Part shown: one piece after another, positions 1-9,921 of the stretch | Layout: the number at the start of each line of letters is the position of its first letter | How positions within the stretch are numbered: the stretch's first letter is position 1 | Assembly (NCBI GenBank): GCA_947646735.1 | Contig: CANTFK010000153.1 | Span: 1-64,000, forward strand | Source: Peronospora farinosa | Taxonomy: Eukaryota; Oomycota; Peronosporomycetes; Peronosporales; Peronosporaceae | Reading direction: 5' to 3' | Length of the DNA: 64,000 bases | Program-made: the position numbers and the translations under genes | The notes under the pieces: model-generated | Seen by the model: the letters and a program-made list of their open reading frames with translations, nothing else | The model's database searches: none | What the model was told of the DNA's origin: nothing

Positions 1-358
1 GGTATTTTGAGCGCGAATGTAGTGACCCGATCAAAGGCGAAGACTGCTGCTTTGACGCCACGTAACGTGGCGTCTCCATTTACGTCAAGCCATCACCAGG
101 TTTGTACGCGACGCACTACAGTCTGCGGTAGACCAGCAGAAAGAGAACGCTGACAACATGGTAGAAAGAATATGAGCAAGTTTGAGAAAGGCGATCGTGT
201 GTTATTGTCTACAGAGGGTCTAAGGGATTCAGCGGTTACTAACCTAGGCGCGAGTAAACTCGCGCCACGCTTCATCGGTCCATTCACAAGGTTCTGAAGG
301 CAATCTGTGACGCTTACACACTCGATGTTCCCTCATCATTACGACTCCACCCGACGTT

Positions 359-1800
359 TTACATCAGGCGGCTAATAAATATCGCCCGGCTATGCTTCAC
401 GTCGTGGCTCCAACGCCGGCTCAAGGGGTCCCTAGGTCGATCGGCCTTCCCGTCGTGCTCAACGCACCGATGACATCGAGCGCGGTTGCGACGACGTCTG
501 TGCCTACCAAGGAACTGGCGCTCCAGAACCCTCACCCGTTTGAGCAGTTCACGGTTTAACAGCCGAATCTCATTCACAGTCTTCTCCGCCTGTGCAACAC
601 GCTCAATAGCAGCCTCAGATTCTAGTTAAGCATCGGCAGCCTTTTTTACAGCCTGATCAACATCGTCTTGGTCAATTAGGACGCCAGCATTACCGTGGCA
701 AGGGTTTACATCCGCTTGTTGATGCGAAGGTACAGGTACTCTGGATTGTAGACCGCATGGTGGGTCACGAGGACCCTCCCCTAATCGTACTACATTCGGC
801 TCATGAGAAACGCGCGGTTGTATCCGCGCGCAGGTACCGAATACGTTGGCTTTGATTCCTTTTCGAGCAGGATACATGGAAACCGCGTATCTCTCTACTT
901 CGCGACCTCCCAGATGTCGCTCAGTCGTACGAAACCACGGAGTCGGGCTACTCCGATGCGAGCGCGAATGCTCTCGCGATAAACTAGAGCGGTGATGAGA
1001 CCCACGCCTTCGAGAACAAGAACGATGACGTGATCGAGAACGTCGTGGTGAATACATTTCACCTCGACTACGAGGCGAGAATCGCGCAGCAAGAAGGGCA
1101 GGCGAACGATTCGCTGCCCTCCACTAAGTATTCAGCGGAGATTTACTCGCTGTCGCGAGTGGTGCTGCCAGGAGGATCGCAATTATCTGCATCGCAGATA
1201 ATTGCGATCCTCCCGTAGCTCAGACTTCGTTTGCATTTCGCTATCCAGCTTCGTTCGCGTTCAATGAGTGGACACTCAGCGATGTGTCGTCGCCATTTGT
1301 CATAAGCTGGACGTCTCATCGAGTCGCAAGATTGGCATCCATTGTTGACCTGAACGAAGCAGAGGCGGTCCTCATTCCAAGTATTCTCACATCGTTTCGC
1401 GAAGCGCGCCGATGGAGTGATCGGCGCGAAGTTCCTCTCCATTGGCGAGCCACAGTTGGAAGCTGCTACCTTCTTCGAGCATCCGATTCAACGTCGGATG
1501 AAGGCGCACTAAGAACGCTGCAGGGCCTTGTATACGATTCCATCAAGACTCTTTCCACGCAGCTTTCGAAAGCTTCGGAAGTAGTCCCGCATTGTTTTAA
1601 GCGAGTCCGGAGCGCGAGCTCCGAACAAGTCGTACAGTGGCCAAGGTATGAGTTGTTGCGCCATGATGCTGGTAGTTGCACTCCCGCTGATGGTGCTTGG
1701 GGATGCTGCAGTGTTGGGTGCCGTGTGTTCGGACATCGCTTGTTAATTTGTGAAGTTAGGAGTTTAAACAGTTGAGCACTCACGGTTGGTGAGTGCTGTC
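359..1800 (-). pseudogene. Decayed copy of the family A antisense ORF
   Basis: Minus-strand fragments in several frames match the 493-codon antisense ORF of the tandem copies: the N-terminal part (about 1466-1780), the Cys/His cluster region with NGCQSC and RRHIAEC (about 1290-1330), an Arg/Ser-rich stretch (about 990-1057) and the NRELL coiled-coil end (about 500-560). The start ATG of the intact copies is replaced here (plus-strand CAT became CTT near 1800) and frameshifts break the frame. It shows that the antisense gene predates the tandem amplification. Confidence 0.6.
1776..1796. repeat. Hairpin beside the polypurine tract (decayed copy)
   Basis: GCACTCAC, loop GGTTG, GTGAGTGC: an 8-bp perfect stem just upstream of the purine tract and LTR. 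It is unchanged although the surrounding element is heavily decayed. The same hairpin occurs at 46807, 54190 and 61555. Confidence 0.75.
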
Positions 1801-1815
1801 TTAAGAAGGGGGTGA

Positions 1816-2142
1816 TGTAATGGGCCACATTGCATATATAACATTAACAGAAACAAGCTAGGTAGGTGCTGGGCCCGAATAGCGGGCACAGCGTGGCAAT
1901 TTATTATTGGTTTATTATTGGAGCCTAAAGTCCCAATATGGACCAATAATAAATCAACCAGAAATTGTGTAGTTCCCGAGAAGCGGGGACACTGTCCTAT
2001 TTATTACGACTTCTTCGTTATTAGTACGAATTAAAACCAAAATAAAAATCAGAGCTAAAAATACTTACTTTTTACTACTTGTGCTTGAGTCTTCATCAAG
2101 CGCACGTGTGAGCTAGTGACGGTATGTTCTAGCCCCATTACA
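1816..2142 (+). repeat. Family A LTR (3' LTR of the decayed copy)
   Basis: It begins TGTAATGGGC after an AAGAAGGGGGTGA purine tract and ends CCCATTACA, the TG...CA form with TGTAA/TTACA ends seen in the other family A LTRs. The paired TTATTATTGG and CCAATAATAA blocks (about 1902-1960) can fold into a stem. At 327 bp it is slightly shorter than the 341-342 bp LTRs of the tandem array. Confidence 0.88.
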
Positions 2143-2591
2143 CTATCAGCGTAGCTCCATTACGCATAAACACCTCAAGGCGTAAATTCTACACTTGAAG
2201 GGCTTGGTCCATAATTTGGTCGATATGCTTGAGCCTAATTAACGCCGTGAGCTTATCCAGCGCGACTCGTCGCGCCTCTGAGAGGTGAGTGAGGATTTCT
2301 ATCCTCACAGAGGGTCATTCGCTAGACTCAGATGTAGGATTGACTACAATTGTAGCGGATCTACACAGCTAATGAGTCAGAGGAAGACTAATTGACTAAA
2401 AGTCACTTATTTCTTCACAACTAATTAAGCAACTGAAGAAGTCTGCCCGTTCCATAGAGTTAGTTGTTAACTGGAAGTTTCATAGAGACTTCTAGTCAAC
2501 AAGATAAAAGCTCAGCAGTTCAGAGAGATGAAGAATATAATGCAATCCATACTGTCAAATACCCAAGAAAGAAAGCCTTATCAAAGACATA
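2143..2591. other. Unassigned AT-rich spacer
   Basis: No ORF, tRNA or recognisable repeat of the other families was found here. Possibly flanking genomic DNA or remains of an unidentified element. Confidence 0.4.
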
Positions 2592-2870
2592 TGTAACGGG
2601 ATAAGTACCATTGACCGTCTCACACTATAAGGGCGTTCGAGGAAGCGCTCTTAGTAAAGTCGTATATACAACACTGTTTATTTTTGTTTTCATCCACAGT
2701 AAGTGCGAATATGTTCCCTAGCTCATGGGAACCACTCAATATGGAAGTCAATATTTGATTTATTATCGGGTCTGGCACCCCAATAATAAACCAATACTAA
2801 AATGACGCGCAGTATACGCTAATCGGATACTGCCCTATGCCTACTTATGTAATTATGTATAATTCCGATT
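2592..2870 (-). repeat. Family B LTR fragment
   Basis: It matches the family B LTR at 37755-38073 in the same orientation. The shared block runs from the TGTAAC end through TATGTTCCCTAGCTCATGGG and the CCAATAATAAACC motif to GCCTACTTATGTAATTATG. Similarity stops near 2870, so the TGTAATG end is missing or too diverged. It could be the 3' LTR of the family B element split by the family C array, but no matching target duplication was found. Confidence 0.75.
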
Positions 2871-4124
2871 ACTACTTGTGTAATTATGTAATATTCTATA
2901 AAAACGTATGTAAAAGGTTGAGGTTGCTTTATTACTTTTTCGCTTTCAAACTCAAAATAAGTACTGAGCTCTTTGTAGGCTTTAAGATACGTAGTAAATG
3001 TAATAAAACCCTTGGTAAGTAGGGCTGATAATTTATCATAGTAATATGTAGAGCTATTGAATGACTGACACATTAGTCATGCTATATTAGTAATTTTGTC
3101 TCGATTATCGACCCATAATTGATAAAGTACGGTATTACCGATACCACCATATCTTATGGATTACATATAATACCTTTGTAAAGGCAAATTTCATATCTGC
3201 ATTTAATGCATTATTAGCATTTATTTAGCCGCAGTGCAAATCTGATACACTAGCCAACTTAATCACGTATGTCGTTCTTAAGTCGCTGCACCTGGTCATC
3301 CTGAAAGTTTAGTGCGTCCACCCGGCGGGATAAACTATCTAAAGAGAACTTGGTCCCAGCTAACTGAGCTAACTTACGTCAGTTGAGATCTGAGGGCAGC
3401 AATGCGTCTTCCAATTGGAGATCTTCTGCCATTACTTCTTTTTGTGGCGCGAAACAAGCGCGAAGCGAATTATGTTTTGCAATAACTTCGCAAAAAGTGG
3501 ACATTTTCCTCCTTTGAAGTTGCTTCCGAAGTTTGGTACGCAGATAATCAAATTCGTCCTGCTCATCATGACGATAATGCTATTTCGCTATACCCGGCGA
3601 CTTTTTACTGCAGCTTCGTTTTAAAATTCATTATGTGGTACGAAACCTGAACTAAACGTACAAAAGGCGATGCGGACTCAAGATACACGCCTATAGACAA
3701 CCACCCTGTGCTACTTGAATTCGAAGATCTTGATGCAGCACCCAATGATCCTCTTGGTGGAAAAAAGTCTGATCTCTTAATTTTTCTCACAACATGAAGA
3801 AGAGAGCTTGCGATGAAAGTCTTTATGCTAATGCAGAAATTATCAGCTGGCAGAGTTGGCACAACCAAGCTAACATTACCAACACAACTTCAGCATTTTC
3901 TCTTTCAATGGGAAGAGAAAATGCTGAAGTTGTGTTGGTGGCTGACTGAGATAGTTGATTTTGGTCCGGAGACATAAAAAGTTTGTGCATTTTGCCCCAA
4001 GACATGAGAACGAAAAAACGTGAAAAAGTTATTTTTGGCGGCGCAGGACGACGAGCGCTATACGCTCGGCTTTTGTGTAAGGGACGGTTGTGGTGGAGCA
4101 GTTTATAAAACAATCAACACCCCC
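2871..4124. other. AT-rich region without a recognised gene
   Basis: Only short ORFs under 100 codons in several frames, none recognised. The first 350 bp are very AT-rich. The notable item is the perfect hairpin at 3878-3939. The sequence separates the B LTR fragment from the B reverse transcriptase remnant, so the 3' half of B pol is either replaced or decayed beyond recognition here. Confidence 0.4.
3878..3939. repeat. Perfect 27-bp inverted repeat, 8-nt loop
   Basis: The left arm 3878-3904 (ACCAACACAACTTC...) is the exact reverse complement of the right arm 3913-3939. The loop is TCAATGGG. No run of T follows as in a simple terminator. It could be a small foldback insertion, a small-RNA precursor or a local inverted duplication. 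Confidence 0.9.
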
Positions 4125-4645
4125 CAACGATTCCGCACTGTGCCAAGTTACCTCCAAGCGACATCAAGAACCGAACACATTTAGTTAATGTGCTCTGGAG
4201 ATCTAGTGAGTGTAACACCAGATTCAAGCGTCGAAAGTGACCTTCGTAGCCCTGAGCTGTTTGGATGTTAACAAAGATGTAATTTAAGTAACTTGGTGCA
4301 AAGTGGACGAAGTACTTGTGTCACCATTCGATTGAACGTATCTGGAGCGTTCTTAAGACCTTGTGACATGACTAGCCACTCCCGAAGAACCCCGCTTGGA
4401 GTGCTGATCTCAAGGAACGGGATATCACTGTCTCCCATGAGGATCTGATAGAAACCGTCAGTCAGATCTATATGACGCTGTAGATTTCGCTCCCGTACAT
4501 GGTATCTAATACCATGTCTTTTCGAGGATCGGCGTTTGAGCCGGGATTGTGGCGTCAGTCAACTTGTTAAAAGTGTGCACAATGCGCCAACCGCCAATAG
4601 CTTTCTTCACACAGAAATTCGGACTCGAATATGGCGAGATACTCT
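4125..4645 (-). pseudogene. pol: Family B reverse transcriptase remnant (part downstream of the family C insertion)
   Basis: Read right to left, the minus strand gives SISPYSSPNFCVKKAIGGW, a [16 protein letters not shown] block, then [10 protein letters not shown] and STPSG...EWLVMSQGLKNAP, all standard Ty3/gypsy RT blocks. The catalytic box that reads YFDD in family A is replaced by a non-catalytic YLNY-like sequence, and frameshifts and stops are present. It continues the frame that ends at GHVRES at 35946, so the two were one gene before the family C insertion. Similarity fades near 4125, with no RNase H or integrase visible to the left. Confidence 0.85.
4642..4645. repeat. Target-site duplication, left copy (CTCT)
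   Basis: CTCT lies immediately before the first family C LTR base and again at 35942-35945 right after the last LTR. Removing 4646-35941 plus one copy restores a continuous RT reading. An A precedes CTCT on both sides, so ACTCT (5 bp) is an alternative reading. Confidence 0.85.
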
Positions 4646-4884
4646 TGTGGTGAAGTGCTTTCTTAAATTGTGAAGAACCCAGGGGCCAGTTGGATTGAAG
4701 GTACAAGGGGCCGTGGACTAGGGAGAAGGGACCACGCACCAGAGAGAAGTGATCCGGAGAGAAAGGGAACCTCGGAGTGAAGCGACCGTTGGCTGAGAAT
4801 GTGAAATAAAAACAAAGGAGAGATCATTACCAGGGTACTGTTTAACCGGTACCGAAGGGAGTCGACCATGGCCCTCATCTGTAG

Positions 4885-5045
4885 ACCTGGGTCCCTCATC
4901 GGTCGACCTCGACTCCTCGTCGGTAGAACCGGTCCATCATCGGTCGACCCGGTCCCTCGTCGGTCGACCCAGTCCCTCATCGGTCGACCCGGTCCCTCGC
5001 TGGTAGACCTGGGTCCCTCATTGGTCGACCTCGGCCCCTCGGGGT
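4885..5045. repeat. GTCGAC minisatellite in the family C LTR
   Basis: Degenerate tandem units of about 20 bp, close to GGTCGACCCGGTCCCTCATC, with TAGACCTGGG variants interspersed. The same unit occurs in the internal region (6984-7185), so LTR and internal region share a recombination-prone block. Equivalent blocks lie in every LTR. Confidence 0.85.
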
Positions 5046-5144
5046 TCAGCTACTCCTGACCAGTTAATACAAGGATCAGACTAGTCGACGCAAGGAATCA
5101 GAGCTTCAGGCAAGGATAGAGTAAAGGAGTTAAAAGGATAGGAC

Positions 5145-5154
5145 TATATTAAAT
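5145..5154 (+). promoter_or_regulatory. TATA-like box in the family C LTR
   Basis: TATATTAAAT in an otherwise mixed-composition stretch about 720 bp before the LTR end. It is the best TATA candidate in the LTR and is repeated in all eight. A U3/R boundary downstream is inferred only from position. Confidence 0.35.
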
Positions 5155-5216
5155 ACTACTCAATTTGCGATCTACTTGGCAAGTCTTCGTCGCGCTGTAA
5201 AGGAACTCTAGTTTGG

Positions 5217-5277
5217 CCACACGCCTGTTCCGGGGAAGGGATATATTTGGCCCCCCCCATTGAAGACAGGCGTGTGG
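5217..5277. repeat. Hairpin module in the family C LTR
   Basis: CCACACGCCTGT (5217-5228) and ACAGGCGTGTGG (5266-5277) are perfect 12-bp arms around a 37-nt loop holding TTCCGGGGAAGGGATATA and a C run. A diverged second copy of the loop motif with imperfect arms follows at about 5345-5402. Loop C-run length varies among LTRs (one extra C in LTRs 6, 7 and 8). Confidence 0.75.
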
Positions 5278-5864
5278 TCAGACACAAGTGCGAGCTGAAC
5301 CCCACGTGGTACGACTCCGTCACCTAAGAATAACTTGCTCTAAGCTACTCACTGTTCCGGGAAGGGATGAATTTTGGCCCCCCGTCGAAGACAGTTGTGT
5401 AGCGAAGTTCAAGTGCGAATAGAGCTCCAGGATATATTTGGCCTGTAAGCTCCTTCGAGTAGCAACACCCCCCAAGACCCGCTATCGGAAGCGGTCTCCC
5501 TCACCTCAAGGTCCGGGAGCAACGTAAAGGTCACCCCTGAAACAGAAGGAAAAGGCCAGGGACGACAAGCGCCCCTGAAGAATTTGGCTCTAAGTCCACT
5601 CTCGACAAAGTCGATTGAGTGGCCACCTACCGGCCCACCGAGTGAAGCATATCTACTCGAGGCCCCCCAGGTCTACCTCCCTCAAGGCAGACATCTACAT
5701 CGTCACCAAGTCCTCCGAAGAGTGCAACCCGCCAGCCGACGGGTACACAAGGTGAGAGAAGGTTTATACGCGGCATCGGGGTACCCCCTCCGACAGTCGG
5801 CAGTCCAGCACAGTGAGTGGTTTGGGGTCTCATCATACAATTTTGAGAACCCACTCCACCACAA

Positions 5865-5889
5865 TGGTGCGCGTGCCCGGATTCGAACC
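5865..5889 (+). promoter_or_regulatory. Primer binding site, family C
   Basis: TGGTGCGCGTGCCCGGATTC and the following GAACC are the reverse complement of a tRNA 3' end: CCA, a 7-nt acceptor strand and the T-arm GGTTCGAATCC. It begins one base after the LTR. Equivalent sites start at 9923, 14075, 18092, 22089, 27744 and 31762. tRNA resemblance may extend into the bases that follow; the isotype was not assigned. Confidence 0.82.
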
Positions 5890-6341
5890 AGGGATTTCAC
5901 CGCGAGTCCCAAGACGATAAAGATGATCACATCAAGAAGGAGCACAAGACCGAGAAGCCACTGGAAGACCGATCGCCAGTGACTTAAGAAGAAAAAACAA
6001 AGGATCGAAGGACCGACCGGACCTTGGGAGGGGCCCGGTCAACATGGTCGAGGTTTGATTTATTGAAGAAAAACCTAAATGCCCTCCCTATGTCCTCTAA
6101 GAGGACACCTCGGGTCATGACCCCTACCATGATCCAGAGGACCATCAGCCGACGGTGAAAAATGAGAGGCTAAGGTCCCCGAAAAAAACAACAAAACAAG
6201 ATCGCGCAGTCCAAGCTGAAAAAGTTCCGGATGAAGGCGCCCGGAAACACGGAGTCTATAGGCCACGAGAATTCAGGACTGGCGTCATGATCGGACGTTG
6301 ACGTCACGAAGGTCTACCACCCACGCAAGCTAGACGCATTC

Positions 6342-6794
6342 TTGGAGAGCGACCCCGTCGCGAAGATCCTCAAGATCCAGCTGCTTGGACAGCTCACTGG
6401 CTCGGTGTTGACCCTACCACGGCTGCAGGCCGTCACAGACGCGATCACCGCGCTGGTCACCCTTCTTCGTGAAGCGACCATGGTTGCAGGACGTTTCGAT
6501 CCGGACGACCTGCTTTCCCTGGGATTCGACAGAGTCACAAACGAAGTTAGAGAATATACACAAACGTCTGTCGACCCTCGTCGGTACCACGCCAGCAAAG
6601 GGACACCTACCTCTGACGACAAACACACGATCACGACCCAGGGACAGCCAGATGACGCTTCAAGACATCGCGGTCTACCCTCAAATGTATGGAGCCTCTT
6701 TCCACCCAGGAGCGAAGCAATGTCCATCGCATCACCTGCCGAGACAGCAGCAGCTTCATGGTCACCAGAAAGTCTTCGATGGATCAGTCACTAG
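6342..6794 (+). other. Open frame without ATG in family C internal region
   Basis: A 150-codon open frame (VAKILKIQLLGQ near its start) is preserved in all seven internal regions, but it begins at a TTG and has no in-frame ATG downstream of the nearest upstream stop. No domain was recognised. It could be a gag remnant or chance; near-identity of the copies explains its conservation without selection. Confidence 0.25.
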
Positions 6795-6983
6795 GAGGCT
6801 ACTATGAGGCTACTGGGACCGACAGGGACGGCGCTGCTTAAGTCCCGAGCAAGAGGCGCGAAGCAGGAACAGCGAGCTCACAAAACGGTGACGCGTGGAC
6901 GACCAACAAAAATCCAGGTATCTGATTGGTTGAATTTTCAACCAATAGAAAGCTCCTTGGATGGTTGGTCATTTTCTCTCGTC

Positions 6984-7185
6984 GGTCGACCCGGTCCCTC
7001 ATTGGTCGACCCGGTCCCTCATCGGTCGACCCGGTCCCTCATCGGTCGACCCGGTCCCTCATCGGTCGACCCGGTCCCTCATCGGTCGACCTTGGCCCCT
7101 CGTTGGTAGACCTGGGTCCCTTGTCGGTCGACCTCGGACCCTCTTCGGTAGACCTCGGTCCCTCTTCAGTAGACCTGGGTCGCTT
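6984..7185. repeat. GTCGAC minisatellite in family C internal region 1
   Basis: Five near-identical 20-bp units (GGTCGACCCGGTCCCTCATC) then degenerate TAGACCTCGG-type units. The clean-unit count is 5, 4 (one altered), 5, 4, 5, 5 and 5 in internal regions 1 to 7, a length polymorphism within the array. Confidence 0.85.
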
Positions 7186-8092
7186 AAGAATGCAGCTCGA
7201 TGTATCGAAAATCAAAATTACAGCTGGAATGACCCAGGTTGGCCACGGACTACCTAACAAAGGGCAAGCAGAAAGACCTACGTGATTGACGTGGTGAAGA
7301 CATGCGCGTGCTCAAGTCTCCGTACGGGAGGAGGGAAGCCCGGTAGGTAATCTACAGACCCTATCGACGCGGCAATGGCAAGATTTTTGCAAGTGCGTCA
7401 AGGATCGCAGGAACACCCTAACGGGATTGTGACCGGAGGAAGACTAGGGGCGCAAGTGACTACCGCTCAAAATGACCCAAGCTCTACTGTACAAGTCACG
7501 GCTTAGCACTCGTCGCAAGGTTCATCTGCTACTAGCTATGTAACCAGGATGCCACTGGGACCGACAGGTGCGGCGCTGCTGAAGTCCCGAGCGAGGGGCG
7601 CGGAGCAGGAACCACGTGGTCTCGAAACGGTGACGCGTGGACAACCAACGAAAATCCAGGTTTCTGATTGGTTGAATTTTCAGCCAATAGAAAGCTCCTT
7701 GGATGGTTGGCCATGGTCCCTCGTCGGTAGACCTGGGTCCCTCGTCGGTTGACCTCGGCCCTCATCGGTCGGCCTCGGCCCCTCATCGGTCGACCTCGGC
7801 CCCTCGTTGGTAGACTTGATCCCTCATCGGTCGATCTTGGTTCCTCGTCATTAGACCCAATCCCTCGTTGGTATACCTGGTTCCCTCCTCGGTAAACCTC
7901 GGTCCCTCTTCAGTAGACCTGGGTCACTCAAGAATGCAGCTCACTATATCGAAGATTAAAACCACAGCTGGAGTGACCCAGGTTGGCCACGGACTACCAA
8001 CCAAAGAGCAAGCAAATAACCCTACGTGATTGACGAAGGAATACATGCGCGTGCTCAAGCCGCTGTACGGCTGAACAAGCGCAAGGGGCGAC

Positions 8093-8712
8093 TGTGGTGA
8101 AGTGCTTTCCTAAATTGTGAAGAACCCAGGGGCCAGTTGGATTGAAGGTACAAGGGGCCGTGGACTAGGGAGAAGGGACCACGCACCAGAGAGAAGTGAT
8201 CCGGAGAGAAAGGGAACCTCGAAGTGAAGCGACCGCTGGATGAGAATGTGAAATAAAAACAAAGGAGAGATCATTACCAGGGTACTGTTTAACCGGTACC
8301 GAAGGGAGTCGACCATGGCCCTCATCGGTAGACCTGGGTCCCTCATCGGTCGACCTCGACTCCTCGTCGGTAGAACCGGTCCATCATCGGTCGACCCAGT
8401 CCCTCATCGGTCGACCCGGTCTTTCATTGGTCGACCCGGTCCCTCATCGGTAGACCTGGGTCCCTCGTTGGTAGGCCCGGTCACTCATCGGTATACCTGG
8501 TTCACTCTTCGGTAAACCTCGGTCCCTCTTCAGTAGACCTGGGTCACTCAAGAATGCAGCTCACTATATCGAAGATTAAAACCACAGCTGGAGTGACCCA
8601 GGTTGGCCACGGACTACCAACCCAAGAGCAAGCAAATAACCCTACGTGATTGACGAAGGAATACATGCGCGTGCTCAAGCCGCTGTACGGCTGAACAAGC
8701 GCAAGGGGCGAC
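8093..8712 (+). repeat. Hybrid family C unit: LTR head joined to internal tail (620 bp)
   Basis: It starts as a normal LTR (TGTGGTGAAGTGC) but passes within the minisatellite (about 8330-8500) into the internal-region tail and ends again in AAGGGGCGAC. The junction sits in the repeat common to both parts, as expected of recombination between the two minisatellites. Two 20-bp units longer than the other three hybrids. Confidence 0.82.
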
Positions 8713-9921
8713 TGTGGTGAAGTGCTTTCCTAAATTGTGAAGAACCCAGGGGCCAGTTGGATTGAAGGTACAAGGGGCCGTGGACTAGGGAGAAGGGACC
8801 ACGCACCAGAGAGAAGTGATCCGGAGAGAAAGGGAACCTCGAAGTGAAGCGACCGCTGGATGAGAATGTGAAATACAAACAAAGGAGAGATCATTACCAG
8901 GGTACTGTTTAACCGGTACCGAAGGGAGTCGACCATGGCCCTCATCTGTAGACCTGGGTCCCTCATCGGTCGACCTCGACTCCTCGTCGGTAGACCCGGT
9001 CCATCATCGGTCGACCCAGTCCCTCATCGGTCGACCCGGTCCCTCGCTGGTAGACCTGGGTCCCTCATTGGTCGACCTCGGCCCCTCGGGGTTCAGCTAC
9101 TCCTGACCAGTTAATACAAGGATCAGACTAGTCGACGCAAGGAATCAGAGCTTCAGGCAAGGATAGAGTAAAGGAGTTAAAAGGATAGGACTATATTAAA
9201 TACTACTCAATTTGCGATCTACTTGGCAAGTCTTCGTCGCGCTGTAAAGGAACTCTAGTTTGGCCACACGCCTGTTCCGGGGAAGGGATATATTTGGCCC
9301 CCCCCATTGAAGACAGGCGTGTGGTCAGACACAAGTGCGAGCTGAACCCCACGTGGTACGACTCCGTCACCTAAGAATAACTTGCTCTAAGCTACTCACT
9401 GTTCCGGGAAGGGATGAATTTTGGCCCCCCGTCGAAGACAGTTGTGTAGCGAAGTTCAAGTGCGAATAGAGCTCCAGGATATATTTGGCCTGTAAGCTCC
9501 TTCGAGTAGCAACACCCCCCAAGACCCGCTATCGGAAGCGGTCTCCCTCACCTCAAGGTCCGGGAGCAACGTAAAGGTCAGGTGGTTAATACCCCTGAAA
9601 CAGAAGGAAAAGGCCAGGGACGACAAGCGCCCCTGAAGAATTTGGCTCTAAGTCCACTCTCGACAAAGTCGATCGAGTGGCCACCTACCGGCCCACCGAG
9701 TGAAGCATATCCACTCGAGGCCCCCCAGGTCTACCTCCCTCAAGGCAGACATCTACATCGTCACCAAGTCCTCCGAAGAGTGCAACCCGCCAGCCGACGG
9801 GTACACAAGGTGAGAGAAGGTTTATACGCGGCATCGGGGTACCCCCTCCGACAGTCGGCAGTCCAGCACAGTGAGTGGTTTGGGGTCTCATCATACAATT
9901 TTGAGAACCCACTCCACCACA
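8713..9921 (+). repeat. Family C LTR 2
   Basis: 1209 bp, the shortest full LTR, with one minisatellite unit fewer than its neighbours. It carries the AGGTGGTTAAT segment missing in LTRs 1 and 3 and the CGCTGGATGAG head variant. Confidence 0.87.

Larger units (their letters stand above)
1..1815 (+). pseudogene. pol: Decayed 3' end of a family A Ty3/gypsy pol (integrase C-terminus to chromodomain)
   Basis: The sequence aligns along its length with the 3' third of the family A copies further right (compare 44846-46846 and 52222-54229), starting at the shared GGTATTTTGAGCGCGAATG. Recognisable pieces are the segment before the integrase GPF motif (about 170-300), the chromodomain (about 725-950) and the Asn/Asp-rich tail (about 1012-1060). 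Stops, frameshifts and a deletion of roughly 120 bp near 80 leave no usable frame. The element enters from beyond the left edge of the window, so its gag, RT and 5' LTR are not visible. It is the most diverged family A copy here and serves as an outgroup for the three tandem copies. Confidence 0.85.
4646..5863 (+). repeat. Family C LTR 1 (outer left)
   Basis: 1218 bp. From the 5' end it holds a unique head, the GTCGAC minisatellite (about 4885-5045), a TATA-like box (5145), two related hairpin modules (5217-5400) and a 3' part ending CCACCACA. It lacks an 11-bp stretch (AGGTGGTTAAT type) found in LTRs 2 and 4-8, a difference shared with LTR 3. It carries GTTGGCTGAG in the head, as do LTRs 6 and 8, and a private CTTTCTTAAA. 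Confidence 0.88.
5864..8092 (+). repeat. Family C internal region 1
   Basis: The primer site starts at 5865. A central region (5890-6797) carries a 150-codon open frame without ATG. A first module (about 6798-7548, starting near ATGAGGCTACTGGGACC) holds five 20-bp minisatellite units. A second related module (7549-8092, starting ATGCCACTGGGACC) follows. The two modules align with each other, so the internal region contains an old duplication. It ends in AAGGGGCGAC, the presumed polypurine tract, followed by a hybrid LTR-head unit rather than a full LTR. Confidence 0.8.

Noticed and set aside
5865..5930. Possible tRNA gene on the minus strand
   Set aside because: Only the 3' half is recognisable, and it sits exactly at the primer-site position after each LTR.
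6984..7185. Possible CRISPR-like array
   Set aside because: The 20-bp units are directly adjacent with no spacers; the region is a minisatellite in a eukaryotic element.
6804..7285. ORFs reading GRPGPSSVDP repeats through the minisatellite (also in every other family C unit, both strands)
   Set aside because: They are translations of a 20-bp repeat in several overlapping frames, and the reading frame changes with repeat number. No stable protein is implied.
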